Numbered from the stretch's first letter, positions 8,983 through 17,457 are shown. The stretch: 64,000 nt of DNA from JABSSA01 sp039984715 (GCA_039984715.1 JBDWUA010000012.1:124001-188000), one strand, 5' to 3'. Translations and numbers: made by a program. The notes: generated by a model from the sequence alone, not told the origin.

Positions 8983-10983
8983 CTATTCGAACTCCATTAT
9001 GACTTCGTCGACGGCTAGGCTGTCACCCGCACTTGCATTGATTTTGGACACGATGCCCTTTTTCTCTGCGCGCAGGATGTTTTCCATCTTCATCGCTTCG
9101 ATGGTGCACAAAGCTTGCCCTTCTTGCACCTCTTGCCCCTCTTCGGCATCGATCTTAACGACCAATCCCGGCATTGGGCACAGCAGCATTTTGGACGTGT
9201 CTGGTGGTGTTTTTACCGGCATTTTCGCCGCCAACTCGGCCTGGCGCGGTGTCCGTACATGCACCGTCAGATCGGCCCCTCGGGTGCGCAATCGGAAGCC
9301 GCCTGTGATCTTGTCCACTTTCAACACCAAGGGCGCATCATCGACAATCATGTCCGCCAATGTATCACCGGGAGTCCAATCGCCCGACACGCGTGAGGTG
9401 CTGTTATCCGGGAATGTGACCGTCGCCCCGTTGTGATCCGCCGCAATAGTGACCGCAGTGCTGTTCCCGTCCAGCGTAACAACCCAATCTTGACCGACCT
9501 TGCGTTCGTGGTGATCCATGCGACCCGACACACGTGCGCGCCTGATTTCAGCAACCCGGTGCATCGCCGCCGCAGCCGCCATGACCCGGCGCGCTTGAGA
9601 ATCCGCAAGGGTGACGCCATCAAAACCGTCGGGATATTGCTCGGCGATAAACGCAGTCGTCATTTCGCCTTTGATAAATATGGGGTGATCCATCACGGCC
9701 GACAAAAACGGCAAGTTATGCCCGATCCCTTCGACTTCGAAACGGTCCAACGCCACGCGCATGGTCTCGATGGCTTGCGCCCGCGTCGGCCCCCATGTGC
9801 ACAGCTTGGCGATCATTGGATCATAATACATGCTGATTTCGCCGCCCTCATAGACGCCGGTATCATTTCGCACGACATCATCACCTTCGGCTATTTCTGC
9901 GGGTGGACGATAATGCGTCAAACGTCCAATCGACGGAAGAAAGTTGCGATATGGGTCTTCGGCATACAGCCGGTTTTCGATTGCCCAGCCATTCAGCTTC
10001 ACATCATCCTGTTGAATGCTCAGCTTTTCCCCATTCGCGACCCGGATCATTTGTTCAACCAAGTCCACTCCAGTGATCAATTCCGTAACCGGGTGTTCGA
10101 CCTGAAGACGGGTATTCATTTCAAGGAAATAAAAATCCTTGTTGCCATCCACGATGAATTCGACTGTGCCGGCACTGGCATACCCAACCGCTGAGGCCAA
10201 CGCACAGGCCTGTTCCCCCATCGCTTTACGTGTGGCTTCGTCTAAAAAGGGCGAAGGGGCTTCTTCGACAACCTTTTGATTGCGGCGCTGGATCGAACAT
10301 TCACGTTCGCCTAAGTAAATGCAGTTGCCGTGACTGTCTGCCAGAACCTGTATTTCGATGTGCCGGGGCTGTGTGACGAATTTTTCAATAAAGAGGCGAT
10401 CATCACCAAAGGAATTTGCCGCCTCGTTCTTTGATGACTGAAACCCTTCGCGTGCTTCGTCATCATTCCATGCAATCCGCATGCCTTTGCCACCGCCGCC
10501 AGCGGATGCTTTGATCATGACCGGATAACCGACCTTGTTGGAAATCTTGACCGCGTCTTCGGCGTCTTTAATAAGACCCATATATCCCGGAACCGTTGAC
10601 ACACCTGCATCCTGTGCAATCTTTTTCGACGTGATCTTGTCGCCCATGGATTCGATTGCACCAACTGGTGGCCCAACAAACGCAACGCCCGCCGCTTCCA
10701 GTGCTTGCGCAAATTTCGGGTTTTCGGAAAGGAACCCATATCCGGGATGCACAGCCTGTGCCCCGCTTTCCTTGATCGCCTTCATAACATTGTCGATCAC
10801 GATATAGGATTGATTGGCTGGGGACGGTCCGATGTGAATTGCTTCATCGGCCATTTGCACATGCAGCGCCTTGGCATCCGCATCCGAATAAATGGCGACT
10901 GTTTTGATCCCCATTTTCCGAGCCGTCTTGATTACCCGACAGGCGATCTCGCCTCGGTTTGCGATCAGGATCTTTTCAAACAT
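8983..10983 (-). CDS. pccA: Propionyl-CoA (acyl-CoA) carboxylase alpha subunit
   Basis: A 666-residue biotin-dependent carboxylase subunit. MFEKILIANRGEIACRV is the biotin carboxylase start; an ATP-grasp domain follows with the glycine-rich KASAGGGGKGMR and FLEMNTRLQVEHPVTE; a BT-type linker domain spans about residues 450-570; and the C-terminal biotinyl domain carries EAMKMEN, in which the Lys is biotinylated. With PccB it carboxylates propionyl-CoA to methylmalonyl-CoA. The frame opens at 11022, but the ATG at 10983 fits the family start. pccB is 3.5 kb away and mcm 1.6 kb downstream on the same strand, with a plus-strand gene between pccA and mcm. Confidence 0.96.
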   Translation of the reverse strand: MFEKILIANRGEIACRVIKTARKMGIKTVAIYSDADAKALHVQMADEAIHIGPSPANQSYIVIDNVMKAIKESGAQAVHPGYGFLSENPKFAQALEAAGVAFVGPPVGAIESMGDKITSKKIAQDAGVSTVPGYMGLIKDAEDAVKISNKVGYPVMIKASAGGGGKGMRIAWNDDEAREGFQSSKNEAANSFGDDRLFIEKFVTQPRHIEIQVLADSHGNCIYLGERECSIQRRNQKVVEEAPSPFLDEATRKAMGEQACALASAVGYASAGTVEFIVDGNKDFYFLEMNTRLQVEHPVTELITGVDLVEQMIRVANGEKLSIQQDDVKLNGWAIENRLYAEDPYRNFLPSIGRLTHYRPPAEIAEGDDVVRNDTGVYEGGEISMYYDPMIAKLCTWGPTRAQAIETMRVALDRFEVEGIGHNLPFLSAVMDHPIFIKGEMTTAFIAEQYPDGFDGVTLADSQARRVMAAAAAMHRVAEIRRARVSGRMDHHERKVGQDWVVTLDGNSTAVTIAADHNGATVTFPDNSTSRVSGDWTPGDTLADMIVDDAPLVLKVDKITGGFRLRTRGADLTVHVRTPRQAELAAKMPVKTPPDTSKMLLCPMPGLVVKIDAEEGQEVQEGQALCTIEAMKMENILRAEKKGIVSKINASAGDSLAVDEVIMEFE

Positions 10984-11166
10984 GTCCCGTACCTTTTGAT
11001 TGGAATGGATCGTTACCCGCACCGGATCGTGGGCTGTTTGGTTGCCCTGACATCGAAATGCCCGTCGATTGAGGGTTTGCTGGTCTTAGTCTAGCCGCTT
11101 TGATTTGACTGTTCCGGAGACGTCGAGGCCCCGAATTGCTCACGTTTAAGTGCAGCTCACGACTAA

Positions 11167-11201
11167 AGACGCCGCATCCCACATGAAGGGCTGCGCCGTC
11201 T
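11167..11201 (-). terminator. Strong hairpin downstream of the glycine-rich lipoprotein gene
   Basis: Arms 11167-11180 and 11188-11201 pair over 14 positions with two mismatches around the loop ACATGAA. Read on the minus strand it is followed by CTTTAG and lies about 30 bp after the stop of the lipoprotein gene, as expected for its terminator. It also separates that gene from the pccA promoter region. Confidence 0.65.
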
Positions 11202-11231
11202 AAATTGTTTCGACTGACGGATCGTCTGCGT

Positions 11232-11435
11232 TTAGCAGCGCGATGGATATGTCTGGCAATACACCAAGTTGCCCGCGGCACCGACAACGACGCCTGTTGC
11301 GACGCTTCCGCTGACGACAGCGGCTGTCCCGGCACCAACGGCACCGCCAATAAGGGCCTGCTGTCCGACGGTGTCACCGCACGCGGCCAATCCGCCGCAA
11401 CATACCAAGACAAGAACCTGTGATTTAAACGACAT
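11232..11435 (-). CDS. Small glycine-rich lipoprotein
   Basis: A 67-residue lipoprotein. The N terminus has a hydrophobic signal ending in the lipobox LAAC (residues 16-19), so Cys19 should be acylated. The middle is a glycine/alanine zipper (ALIGGAVGAGTAAVVSGS) resembling the glycine-zipper segments of small outer-membrane lipoproteins, and the tail has two Cys (YCQTYPSRC). GGGGGAAATTCCC precedes the ATG. Close relatives are common in Rhodobacterales; the function is unknown. Longer open frames across this spot are shadows. Confidence 0.8.
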   Translation of the reverse strand: MSFKSQVLVLVCCGGLAACGDTVGQQALIGGAVGAGTAAVVSGSVATGVVVGAAGNLVYCQTYPSRC

Positions 11436-11775
11436 GGGAATTTCCCCCTTTTTTCGTTTTGACTGCTATGGGCTACAAATGAGGTTTTTTTCGCGCAGTA
11501 CAAGTCACGAACCGTTACATCGCGTTCCTGCGCGGGAAGCCGCCAAGCCAAATTATAAAGAGGGGAGGCGGGCAGATTTACATAGGGACATGAGATCTGC
11601 CCGCCAGGGGAAGGGGTACGGAAATGGTATGCAACATCCGCCAAGGTTCGACTGACGTGCATTGCCTCATCAGGCTTGCACAGTGCCCGAGTCGCAGCAA
11701 ATGCTTCGTAAGCAGCCCCCGTCATTTGAGCCATTATTCGCCTATTGCGGGAATATTCTAGCAAGGATGTGCCTG
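11436..11775. other. Gene-free stretch with one perfect inverted repeat
   Basis: I see no convincing gene in these 340 bases. The stretch holds the 11-bp inverted repeat listed separately and, on the minus strand, a TATAAT (complement of 11552-11557) that could be the -10 box of the lipoprotein gene, with only a weak -35 (TAAATC) 17 bp upstream. A long minus-strand frame that begins at 11779 runs through here but has no recognisable protein character. Confidence 0.5.
11567..11605. repeat. Perfect 11-bp inverted repeat, possible terminator
   Basis: GGCGGGCAGAT (11567-11577) and ATCTGCCCGCC (11595-11605) are exact inverted copies around 17 bases. On the minus strand it lies 170 bp after the stop of the hypothetical gene at 11776 and is followed by a pyrimidine-rich, T-containing stretch, so it may end that transcript. 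It could equally be an operator for the lipoprotein promoter. Confidence 0.55.
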
Positions 11776-12123
11776 TCATTCGTCGAAAGCCTCAGGAAAT
11801 GACGCCCGGGCGATTTTTTCGTTGATGACAAGTAATGCCTCGTAATCCGTTGGATCAAAAGGATCTGTGGCAGGAACCACCTCACGCCCGAACAGCCAAT
11901 TTAAACGACCAGCGTCTAAATTTCCGCGTTCGAACGGCTCATCCCCAAATTGTGCCCACAATGCAGCCATGAATCCTGCATCAGCGCGCCGATCCGGAGG
12001 TTTACGATCAGAAAATCGCTCGCGCGCCGCAAGAGGCGTGACACCTTTTGGGTTAGGACGTCGAATTGTGAATTGAAAGTCCGAACCGGGAAGTCGTCCC
12101 GGAAAACCGCGATGCTTTAGCAT
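11776..12123 (-). CDS. Conserved hypothetical protein
   Basis: A 115-residue, mixed-charge protein without signal peptide or membrane segment. A basic N-terminal part (MLKHRGFPGRLPGSDFQ, then RRPNPKGVTPLAARERF) is followed by an acidic helical half (WAQFGDEPFERGNLDAG). I do not recognise a domain. The ATG at 12123 is chosen because a G-rich GGGGGG lies upstream, over the TTG at 12150. The composition resembles its neighbours, and it lies between two lipoprotein genes on the same strand. Confidence 0.6.
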   Translation of the reverse strand: MLKHRGFPGRLPGSDFQFTIRRPNPKGVTPLAARERFSDRKPPDRRADAGFMAALWAQFGDEPFERGNLDAGRLNWLFGREVVPATDPFDPTDYEALLVINEKIARASFPEAFDE

Positions 12124-12157
12124 GCGATGCCCCCCAACTGTCGGAAACAAGGGGCGA

Positions 12158-12185
12158 TTAGGGCGGGCCGCTTAGCCCGCCCTAA
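12158..12185 (-). terminator. 11-bp perfect hairpin after the 47-residue lipoprotein gene
   Basis: TTAGGGCGGGC (12158-12168) and GCCCGCCCTAA (12175-12185) pair perfectly around a 6-base loop. It begins 5 bp after the stop of the small lipoprotein gene. The T-tract on the minus strand is poor, so termination may be partial, allowing some read-through into the next gene. Confidence 0.65.
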
Positions 12186-12189
12186 TAAA

Positions 12190-12333
12190 TCACTTGTACT
12201 TGCCCGTATGTACCGGCTCCGAAGAAATCGGCTCCGGATCAACAACAACAAATTCTTCTTCGTTGTTACGGCCACATGCGGCAACAAGGCCGATAAGGCC
12301 AAACATGGCCAGCATTTTGATGCTCTTTGACAT
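12190..12333 (-). CDS. Very small lipoprotein (47 residues)
   Basis: A short gene read directly from the sequence. It starts MSKSIKMLAMFGLIGLVAAC, a signal ending in the lipobox VAAC (Cys20 acylated), then an acidic, proline-rich tail that includes EEEFVVVDPEPIS and ends TGKYK. The ribosome binding site GGAGAT lies 7 bases upstream of the ATG. Tiny lipoproteins with an EEFVVVDPEPIS-like core are recurrent in Rhodobacterales, which supports a real gene; the function is unknown. A strong hairpin follows immediately. Confidence 0.8.
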   Translation of the reverse strand: MSKSIKMLAMFGLIGLVAACGRNNEEEFVVVDPEPISSEPVHTGKYK

Positions 12334-12535
12334 CTGTATCTCCTGTCTTCAAACCTGTCGGAATGCAGCGCATCCCGGCGACTTAAGTCAAAGGGTTCGT
12401 CGAACCCCTTCGGGCGCATCATACAGTAGGTTTTTCCCGAATGGTATGGAATGCAAACGGCTTTGGCGGTTTGTGGCCGCAAAACGACAGAATCAACTAA
12501 TTCGGCCAATTTATGTACTAGATATTGTGGTGACA

Positions 12536-13012
12536 TCAGAACGCCTCCCAGATGCAGCGGTTCCCATCAATCCGGTAAACCTCAATGAATTGAGTTGCTT
12601 CGGGATCGGCCATACCAAACGGAACGGGCCGATCACTTAGTGAGATGGCAATGCGCCCTGCTTCAAGCTCAAAATCGTTCAAATATGGAAGAGCCGTTTC
12701 GTTGCATAAAACGTCCATGTCAGGCGCGGCTGCATCATAGTCAATTTGCCCACCGTCACGTGCAATTTCTGGCGCAAGGAAACGGAACCGTATCCACGAT
12801 TCTTCACCCACTGTGTCCACCAACACTTCCGTCAACTCGACGCCCTGACCAGACGGCAACGATTGTGCAGAAGCAGCCGAGGCAAAAGGTATGGTCACGA
12901 AGCAAAGAAAAGGTATGGCGCAACCCCGGACCCATTGCTGAGCTCCTCCCCCCGGGGCTGCGGTACGCCGGAAATCTCCGCGCACTTGACTGTAAATACC
13001 TTGCACCATCAT
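12536..13012 (-). CDS. DUF6497 family secreted protein
   Basis: A 158-residue protein. A long charged N-terminal stretch (28 residues) precedes a hydrophobic signal segment (IPFLCFVTIPFASAASAQS), so it is probably exported; the mature domain with two Cys (VLCNETALPYL and NRCIWEAF at the end) fits DUF6497. The start overlaps the cupin stop by 4 bp (ATGA). A GGGGGAGGAG followed by ATG at the signal-peptide region is out of frame with the domain, so I keep the upstream start. Confidence 0.75.
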   Translation of the reverse strand: MMVQGIYSQVRGDFRRTAAPGGGAQQWVRGCAIPFLCFVTIPFASAASAQSLPSGQGVELTEVLVDTVGEESWIRFRFLAPEIARDGGQIDYDAAAPDMDVLCNETALPYLNDFELEAGRIAISLSDRPVPFGMADPEATQFIEVYRIDGNRCIWEAF

Positions 13013-13404
13013 GCAGAGACTTCCTCAGTTGTAAAGTCCGCAGGTGCAATGATTTCAATAAGTTCCATGTCATCAGAGTGCCGAACCTCACGATGTTCGA
13101 TCCCCGGCGGCTGCAATACACACGAACCTTCCCGCAGGACGTGTTCGCCTTTGCCCTCGTATTCAAAGACCACCCAGCCTTTGGTGACATAAACCATCTG
13201 AAAATCCAGGTCATGCGTGTGCCACGTCCCCGGGCTTTCCATCCCCGGAACGGCCCGGATAACATGCGCCCCAAACGCACCCTTTGTTGCGTCTTTGATT
13301 CCCAAGTCACGGTATTCAAAAAACGCGCGCAATCCATGGCCCACAAACTTGCCAGCATCGGCATGTGCAATCGAAAAGGCTTGGTTCTTCCAAAGTCGCG
13401 TCAT
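13009..13404 (-). CDS. Cupin domain protein
   Basis: A 131-residue single-cupin protein. Motif 1 appears as GTWHTHDLDFQMVYVTKG (metal-binding His residues and the acidic residue), and motif 2 as LQPPGIEHREV. Such proteins bind a metal and act as small oxygenases, isomerases or sensors; the substrate is unknown. It sits in a run of three genes overlapping by 4 bp each (13748 to 12536), so it is very likely co-translated with its neighbours. Residues 1-25 contain no export signal, so it is cytoplasmic. Confidence 0.85.
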   Translation of the reverse strand: MTRLWKNQAFSIAHADAGKFVGHGLRAFFEYRDLGIKDATKGAFGAHVIRAVPGMESPGTWHTHDLDFQMVYVTKGWVVFEYEGKGEHVLREGSCVLQPPGIEHREVRHSDDMELIEIIAPADFTTEEVSA

Positions 13405-13748
13405 TTTTCACCCCTCCACTCACCAGCGTGCCGGATCCAACGCGCACGGTTATTTTTGTTGGTCAATACGTCCTCAATGCCGACTGCGTGGGACTGGGCA
13501 ATTGCGGACACCTGACCCCCAGCAGTGACGCACCAACCACCCGCATCCGGTGTCAGCTGAACCATTGGCGCAAAGCCACGCACGTTTTTCAAACGCCGCC
13601 ACATATCTTGGCGCACTTGATGCATTAACCGAACCGGGTGAACGCGCGGCAGCCATGTTTGCGCAGAAACATCCAAACGCTGAGACTTCAAGCGCGACAA
13701 GCTCCACGACCCTTCGAGCGTAGTTATATGCCAACCACCTTTGGTCAT
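13401..13748 (-). CDS. Conserved hypothetical protein of the cupin-DUF6497 operon
   Basis: A 115-residue protein starting MTKGGWHITTLEGSW at an internal ATG of a longer open frame (which opens at 13886). The longer upstream part is Ser/Arg-rich and does not look like protein. The core is basic with a hydrophobic beta pattern (MVQLTPDAGGWCVTAGGQV). I recognise it only as the usual first member of this three-gene roseobacter group. It overlaps the cupin start by 4 bp. No domain or function can be named. Confidence 0.7.
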   Translation of the reverse strand: MTKGGWHITTLEGSWSLSRLKSQRLDVSAQTWLPRVHPVRLMHQVRQDMWRRLKNVRGFAPMVQLTPDAGGWCVTAGGQVSAIAQSHAVGIEDVLTNKNNRARWIRHAGEWRGEK

Positions 13749-13960
13749 AACGCTCTTGCAGCCTCGGTTACTCCGCAAAGCCCGTGCGCTATACGTTCTC
13801 GAACCCGCAGGACTTTTTTTCGAGGAAATTTCACTTGTTTCAATACCGCCGACAGAAACTTCGGCACAGCATAAAAAGTGACGCAAAGAATGAAATTGAT
13901 ATTAGGCATCAGAATGCTCCGATGCCCAATAAGATTTTGTAATGTTCAAATCATCCATCA

Positions 13961-14419
13961 TCAGAAAAATCTAATTCCGCGACACGTGGAACTTGTGAAT
14001 GCAGCTTGCACAATGCCAAGGTCTCGATTTCCAGCGGCATTTGATTTTGAGTCCTTTTCACGCAACCACGCAAAGCGCACGATGATGGAATCGAATTTCT
14101 GGCCTTTCATGACGGCATCGACGTCGGCTTTAAATGTCTTGCAAATGGCCTTCATTCTGTTGCCAGCAGTTCGCTTTGACGCAACATAATTTCCGAAGAT
14201 CCGCACATCAATGTATCCAGCCTGCTCTCGGTTTGATCTCGTACTCGCACCGTCATCTCTGACCGTCGTGTGAGTTAACGAGGTTCCGCCGACTTCAAAA
14301 ACGCACCCGTAAGATCCATCTCCTAAATCAAAGGCTTTTTTACCACGGCACTCCGGTTCCTGCTGTGCAAATACCGGCAAAGCAAAAAGGACAAAAATCA
14401 GAGTTAGTATCTTTCGCAT
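13961..14419 (-). CDS. Secreted hypothetical protein
   Basis: A 152-residue protein with a clean signal peptide (MRKILTLIFVLFALPVFA, then QQEPEC). The mature part is about 130 residues with four Cys (PEC, YGC, AIC and SSTC), compatible with two disulfides in the periplasm. I do not recognise the family. It lies alone between the cupin operon and pccB, on the same strand as pccB, 45 bp downstream of the pccB stop, so read-through from pccB is possible. Confidence 0.7.
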   Translation of the reverse strand: MRKILTLIFVLFALPVFAQQEPECRGKKAFDLGDGSYGCVFEVGGTSLTHTTVRDDGASTRSNREQAGYIDVRIFGNYVASKRTAGNRMKAICKTFKADVDAVMKGQKFDSIIVRFAWLREKDSKSNAAGNRDLGIVQAAFTSSTCRGIRFF

Positions 14420-14464
14420 ATCATTCCTCGGTTTTCTAAATTGGCGATAATAAATCTTTACCAG

Positions 14465-15997
14465 TTAAAGAGGAATATTGTCATGCTTCTTCCAAGGCAT
14501 TTCCGATTTCTTATTTCGCAAACTGGCAAAGGCGCGCGCCACACGTTTGCGAGTTGATTGCGGCATGATCACTTCGTCAATAAAGCCACGCTCTGCCGCC
14601 ACAAACGGATTTGCAAAGCGCTCTTCGTAATCTTGGGCGTGCTGTGCGATTTTATCTGGGTCATCCATATCTGCACGATGAATGATCTCCGTCGCCCCCT
14701 TTGCACCCATTACGGCAATTTCCGCTGTGGGCCATGCATAGTTAAAGTCGCTTTTCAGATGCTTCGAACTCATCACGTCATAAGCTCCACCATAGGCCTT
14801 GCGTGTGATCAGCGTCACCTTTGGTACGGTGGCCTCACCATATGCGAACAACAACTTTGCGCCGTGCTTGATGACGCCGCCATATTCCTGCGCCGTACCT
14901 GGCAAAAAGCCGGGAACATCCACAAATGTCAGCAATGGAATTTCGAAACAATCGCAAAACCGCACAAACCGCGCAGCTTTGCGCGAACTATCGATGTCCA
15001 ATACTCCGGCCAAAACCATCGGTTGGTTGGCCACAACACCCACTGTGCGCCCTTCAAGCCGAATGAACCCCGTCAGGATATTGCCCGCGAAATCTTCTTG
15101 GATTTCATAAAAGTCACCTTCGTCGGCAACCTTCAAAATCAATTCCTTCATATCGTAGGGCTGATTTGGGTTCGCCGGGATCAACGTATCCAGCGAAGCT
15201 TCCAAACGGTCGGTTTCATCGAAAAAGGGCCGGACCGGCACGCGATCGCGATTATTAAGCGGTAGAAAATCCACCAATCGACGAACTTCTGCCAAGGCTT
15301 CTACGTCATTTTCAAAGGCACCATCCGCAACCGATGATTTTTTGGTATGCGTGGACGCACCGCCCAATTCCTCGGCTGTGACTTGTTCATTGGTGACCGT
15401 CTTGACCACATCTGGCCCGGTGACGAACATATAGCTGCTGTCTTTGACCATAAAGATAAAGTCAGTCATGGCCGGGCTGTACACAGCGCCACCGGCACAT
15501 GGCCCCATGATCACACTGATTTGTGGAATTACCCCAGACGCTTCGATGTTACGCTGGAATATTTCTGCATAACCCGCCAATGAATCGACGCCTTCTTGAA
15601 TACGCGCACCACCGGAATCATTCAGGCCAATCACAGGCGCGCCGTTTTGCATCGCCATATCAAGGATTTTGCAGATCTTTTTGGCATGCGTTTCCGACAC
15701 GGACCCGCCCAGAACAGTAAAATCCTGACTGTACACATATACCATGCGACCGTTGATTGTGCCCCAACCGGTTACAACACCATCCCCTGCCGGCTTTTGG
15801 TTTTCCATGCCAAATTCGGTACAGCGATGGGTCACGAACATATCGAACTCTTCGAACGAACCTTCGTCCAGCAAAAGGTCAATCCGTTCGCGCGCGGTCA
15901 GCTTGCCGCGACCGTGCTGAGCATCGATACGTTTTTGCCCACCGCCCAACCGAGCATCTGCCCGCCTGCTTTCGAGTTCTGTCAGGATATCTTTCAT
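14465..15997 (-). CDS. pccB: Propionyl-CoA carboxylase beta subunit
   Basis: A 510-residue carboxyltransferase with both crotonase-like halves. Family landmarks are GGGQKRIDAQHGRGKLTARE near the N terminus, GARIQEGVDSLAGYAEIF and GPCAGGAVYSPA in the N-domain, VDVPGFLPGTAQEYGGVI and ITRKAYGGAYDVMSSKHL in the C-domain. It transfers carboxyl from biotin on PccA to propionyl-CoA. Its upstream region carries TTTGCAAA-type octamers of the kind bound by PccR, whose gene lies 1.4 kb away beyond a divergent efflux gene, so propionyl-CoA-responsive control is likely. Confidence 0.96.
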   Translation of the reverse strand: MKDILTELESRRADARLGGGQKRIDAQHGRGKLTARERIDLLLDEGSFEEFDMFVTHRCTEFGMENQKPAGDGVVTGWGTINGRMVYVYSQDFTVLGGSVSETHAKKICKILDMAMQNGAPVIGLNDSGGARIQEGVDSLAGYAEIFQRNIEASGVIPQISVIMGPCAGGAVYSPAMTDFIFMVKDSSYMFVTGPDVVKTVTNEQVTAEELGGASTHTKKSSVADGAFENDVEALAEVRRLVDFLPLNNRDRVPVRPFFDETDRLEASLDTLIPANPNQPYDMKELILKVADEGDFYEIQEDFAGNILTGFIRLEGRTVGVVANQPMVLAGVLDIDSSRKAARFVRFCDCFEIPLLTFVDVPGFLPGTAQEYGGVIKHGAKLLFAYGEATVPKVTLITRKAYGGAYDVMSSKHLKSDFNYAWPTAEIAVMGAKGATEIIHRADMDDPDKIAQHAQDYEERFANPFVAAERGFIDEVIMPQSTRKRVARAFASLRNKKSEMPWKKHDNIPL

Positions 15998-16077
15998 CCA
16001 AGCCTCCGCACTTCACGGGTTTCGTCACAGCGGTCTTTAACAGGATGGCCTCACGGCTCAAAGCGCCAATCAGCATA

Positions 16078-16125
16078 TTTGCAAACTCTTACCATAGGTT
16101 GGTCAGCAAATTGCAAATATGCAAA
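16078..16125. promoter_or_regulatory. PccR-like TTTGCAAA octamers upstream of pccB
   Basis: One perfect TTTGCAAA (16078-16085) and two adjoining near-copies, ATTGCAAA (16110-16117) and TATGCAAA (16118-16125), lie 80-130 bp upstream of pccB and 50-100 bp upstream of the divergent Bcr-type gene. TTTGCAAA is, as I recall, the half-site of the motif described for PccR in Rhodobacter sphaeroides (two copies 4 bp apart). The exact spacing differs here, so the assignment is an inference from sequence and gene context. Confidence 0.7.
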
Positions 16126-16174
16126 TATTCTACCACGCATGGACATTCGTTCATCGGCACCCTAACTCGGATTC

Positions 16175-17392
16175 ATGCGAACACCGCCACGGGTCGTATT
16201 TCTCGACCGAACCACACCGCCACATATTTCAACTCTGATCGTTTTGGCAGGCGTTTCAGCCATGGCAATGAATATGTTCTTGCCCAGCCTTCCCAATATG
16301 GCAAAGCATTTTGGTGTGTCCTACGCTTTTATGCAGCTGACAGTGCCGTTGTATCTTGGTGTTAGTGCGGTGTTGCAAACGATCATCGGCCCCCTCTCGG
16401 ACAAGTTTGGCCGTCGGCCGATTTTGCTGTGGGGACTGGCATTATTCGTCCTGTTTTCTTTGATCTGCGTAAATGCACCCAATGCCGAAATCTTCTTGTT
16501 CAGTCGCATGGCACAAGCCTCGGTCGCAGTAGGAATGGTCCTAAGCCGCGCCGCCATTCGCGACATCTATGATCAGGAACAAGCCGCGTCGATGATTGGC
16601 TTTGTAACCATGGGCATGGCGCTTGTTCCCATGATTTCGCCCGTTATTGGCGGTGCGCTTGATCAGCTTTTTGGATGGAAGTCCGTCTTTTGGGCCTTTG
16701 TTTTGATTGGCATAATCGCTTTCGCCATGACTTGGAATGACTTGGGCGAAACGGCGCAATCAAGTGGAAAGACGTTGATCGAACAGTTCAAGGAATATCC
16801 TGAATTGTTCAGATCCTATCGGTTTTGGGGATATGCAATGTCCGCAGCCTTCAGTTCGGGTGCATTCTTTTCGTTCCTGGGCGGCGCACCCTTTGTTGGG
16901 TCCGAGCTGTTTGGCCTGTCACCCTTTTGGTTAGGGTTTTGCCTTGGAGCGCCGGCTATTGGATATGCAATCGGCAATGGCCTGACCGGGCGTTATGCTC
17001 GGAAAATTGGGATCAATCGGATGATCCTGATCGGCAGCTGCCTCAATGCGGGCGGTGTAACTGTGTCGCTGATCATATTCCTTTTGGGCTATGGGACGGC
17101 GTTCACGTTCTTTGGGCTGATGACCTTTGTTGGTCTGGGAAATGGGTTTGTTATGCCAAACGCAACTGCGGGCTTGTTGTCCGTCAGGCCGCATCTTGCG
17201 GGAACCGCTTCGGGCTTGGGCGGCGCGATCATGATCGGCGGCGGCGCTGCATTATCCGCGCTAGCAGGCAGCCTTTTGACGGTCGAAACCGGTGCGTTCC
17301 CATTGCTGTGGATCCAAGTATCAACTGCCGTCGCAGGTTTGTGCGCAATCACAGCCGTATTCTGGCGAGAACGCCAGGTGCGACTAGCTTGA
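16175..17392 (+). CDS. Bcr/CflA family multidrug efflux MFS transporter
   Basis: A 405-residue, twelve-segment major facilitator. The Bcr/CflA hallmarks are present: MFLPSLPNMAKHFGVS at the end of the first segment, GPLSDKFGRRPILLWG as the loop 2-3 signature, and RMAQASVAVGMVLSRAAIRD in segment 4. The family exports drugs or amino-acid-like compounds in exchange for protons. The gene is placed between pccB and pccR and shares the octamer-bearing intergenic region with pccB, so it could be co-regulated with propionate metabolism. Confidence 0.88.
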   Translation: MRTPPRVVFLDRTTPPHISTLIVLAGVSAMAMNMFLPSLPNMAKHFGVSYAFMQLTVPLYLGVSAVLQTIIGPLSDKFGRRPILLWGLALFVLFSLICVNAPNAEIFLFSRMAQASVAVGMVLSRAAIRDIYDQEQAASMIGFVTMGMALVPMISPVIGGALDQLFGWKSVFWAFVLIGIIAFAMTWNDLGETAQSSGKTLIEQFKEYPELFRSYRFWGYAMSAAFSSGAFFSFLGGAPFVGSELFGLSPFWLGFCLGAPAIGYAIGNGLTGRYARKIGINRMILIGSCLNAGGVTVSLIIFLLGYGTAFTFFGLMTFVGLGNGFVMPNATAGLLSVRPHLAGTASGLGGAIMIGGGAALSALAGSLLTVETGAFPLLWIQVSTAVAGLCAITAVFWRERQVRLA

Positions 17393-17409
17393 CACTTGAT
17401 TAACCACCC

Positions 17410-17448
17410 TTTGCAAACTTAGCTTCCAAGGAACGGCAAATTTGCAAA
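17410..17448 (+). promoter_or_regulatory. PccR-like TTTGCAAA sites upstream of pccR
   Basis: Two perfect TTTGCAAA octamers, 17410-17417 and 17441-17448, start 31 bp apart; the second is fused to an inverted half-site (GCAAATTTGC at 17436-17445) and abuts the possible GTG start of pccR. Placement at the start of the regulator gene suggests autoregulation, probably repression by steric block. Confidence 0.72.
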
Positions 17449-17457
17449 GTGAGTCGA

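Noticed and set aside
10976..11779. Long minus-strand open frame of 267 codons next to the small lipoprotein gene
   Set aside because: It runs through the lipoprotein gene in another frame and shows no protein-like composition, although its start overlaps the preceding stop.
12804..13370. 188-codon minus-strand frame across cupin and DUF6497 genes
   Set aside because: Out-of-frame shadow; the two real genes overlap by only 4 bp and have clear domains.
13749..13886. Upstream extension of the hypothetical gene of the cupin operon
   Set aside because: Ser/Arg-rich and unlike protein; the internal ATG at 13748 gives the conserved start.
14558..15265. 235-codon plus-strand frame in pccB
   Set aside because: Antisense shadow with no domain; pccB is clear on the other strand.
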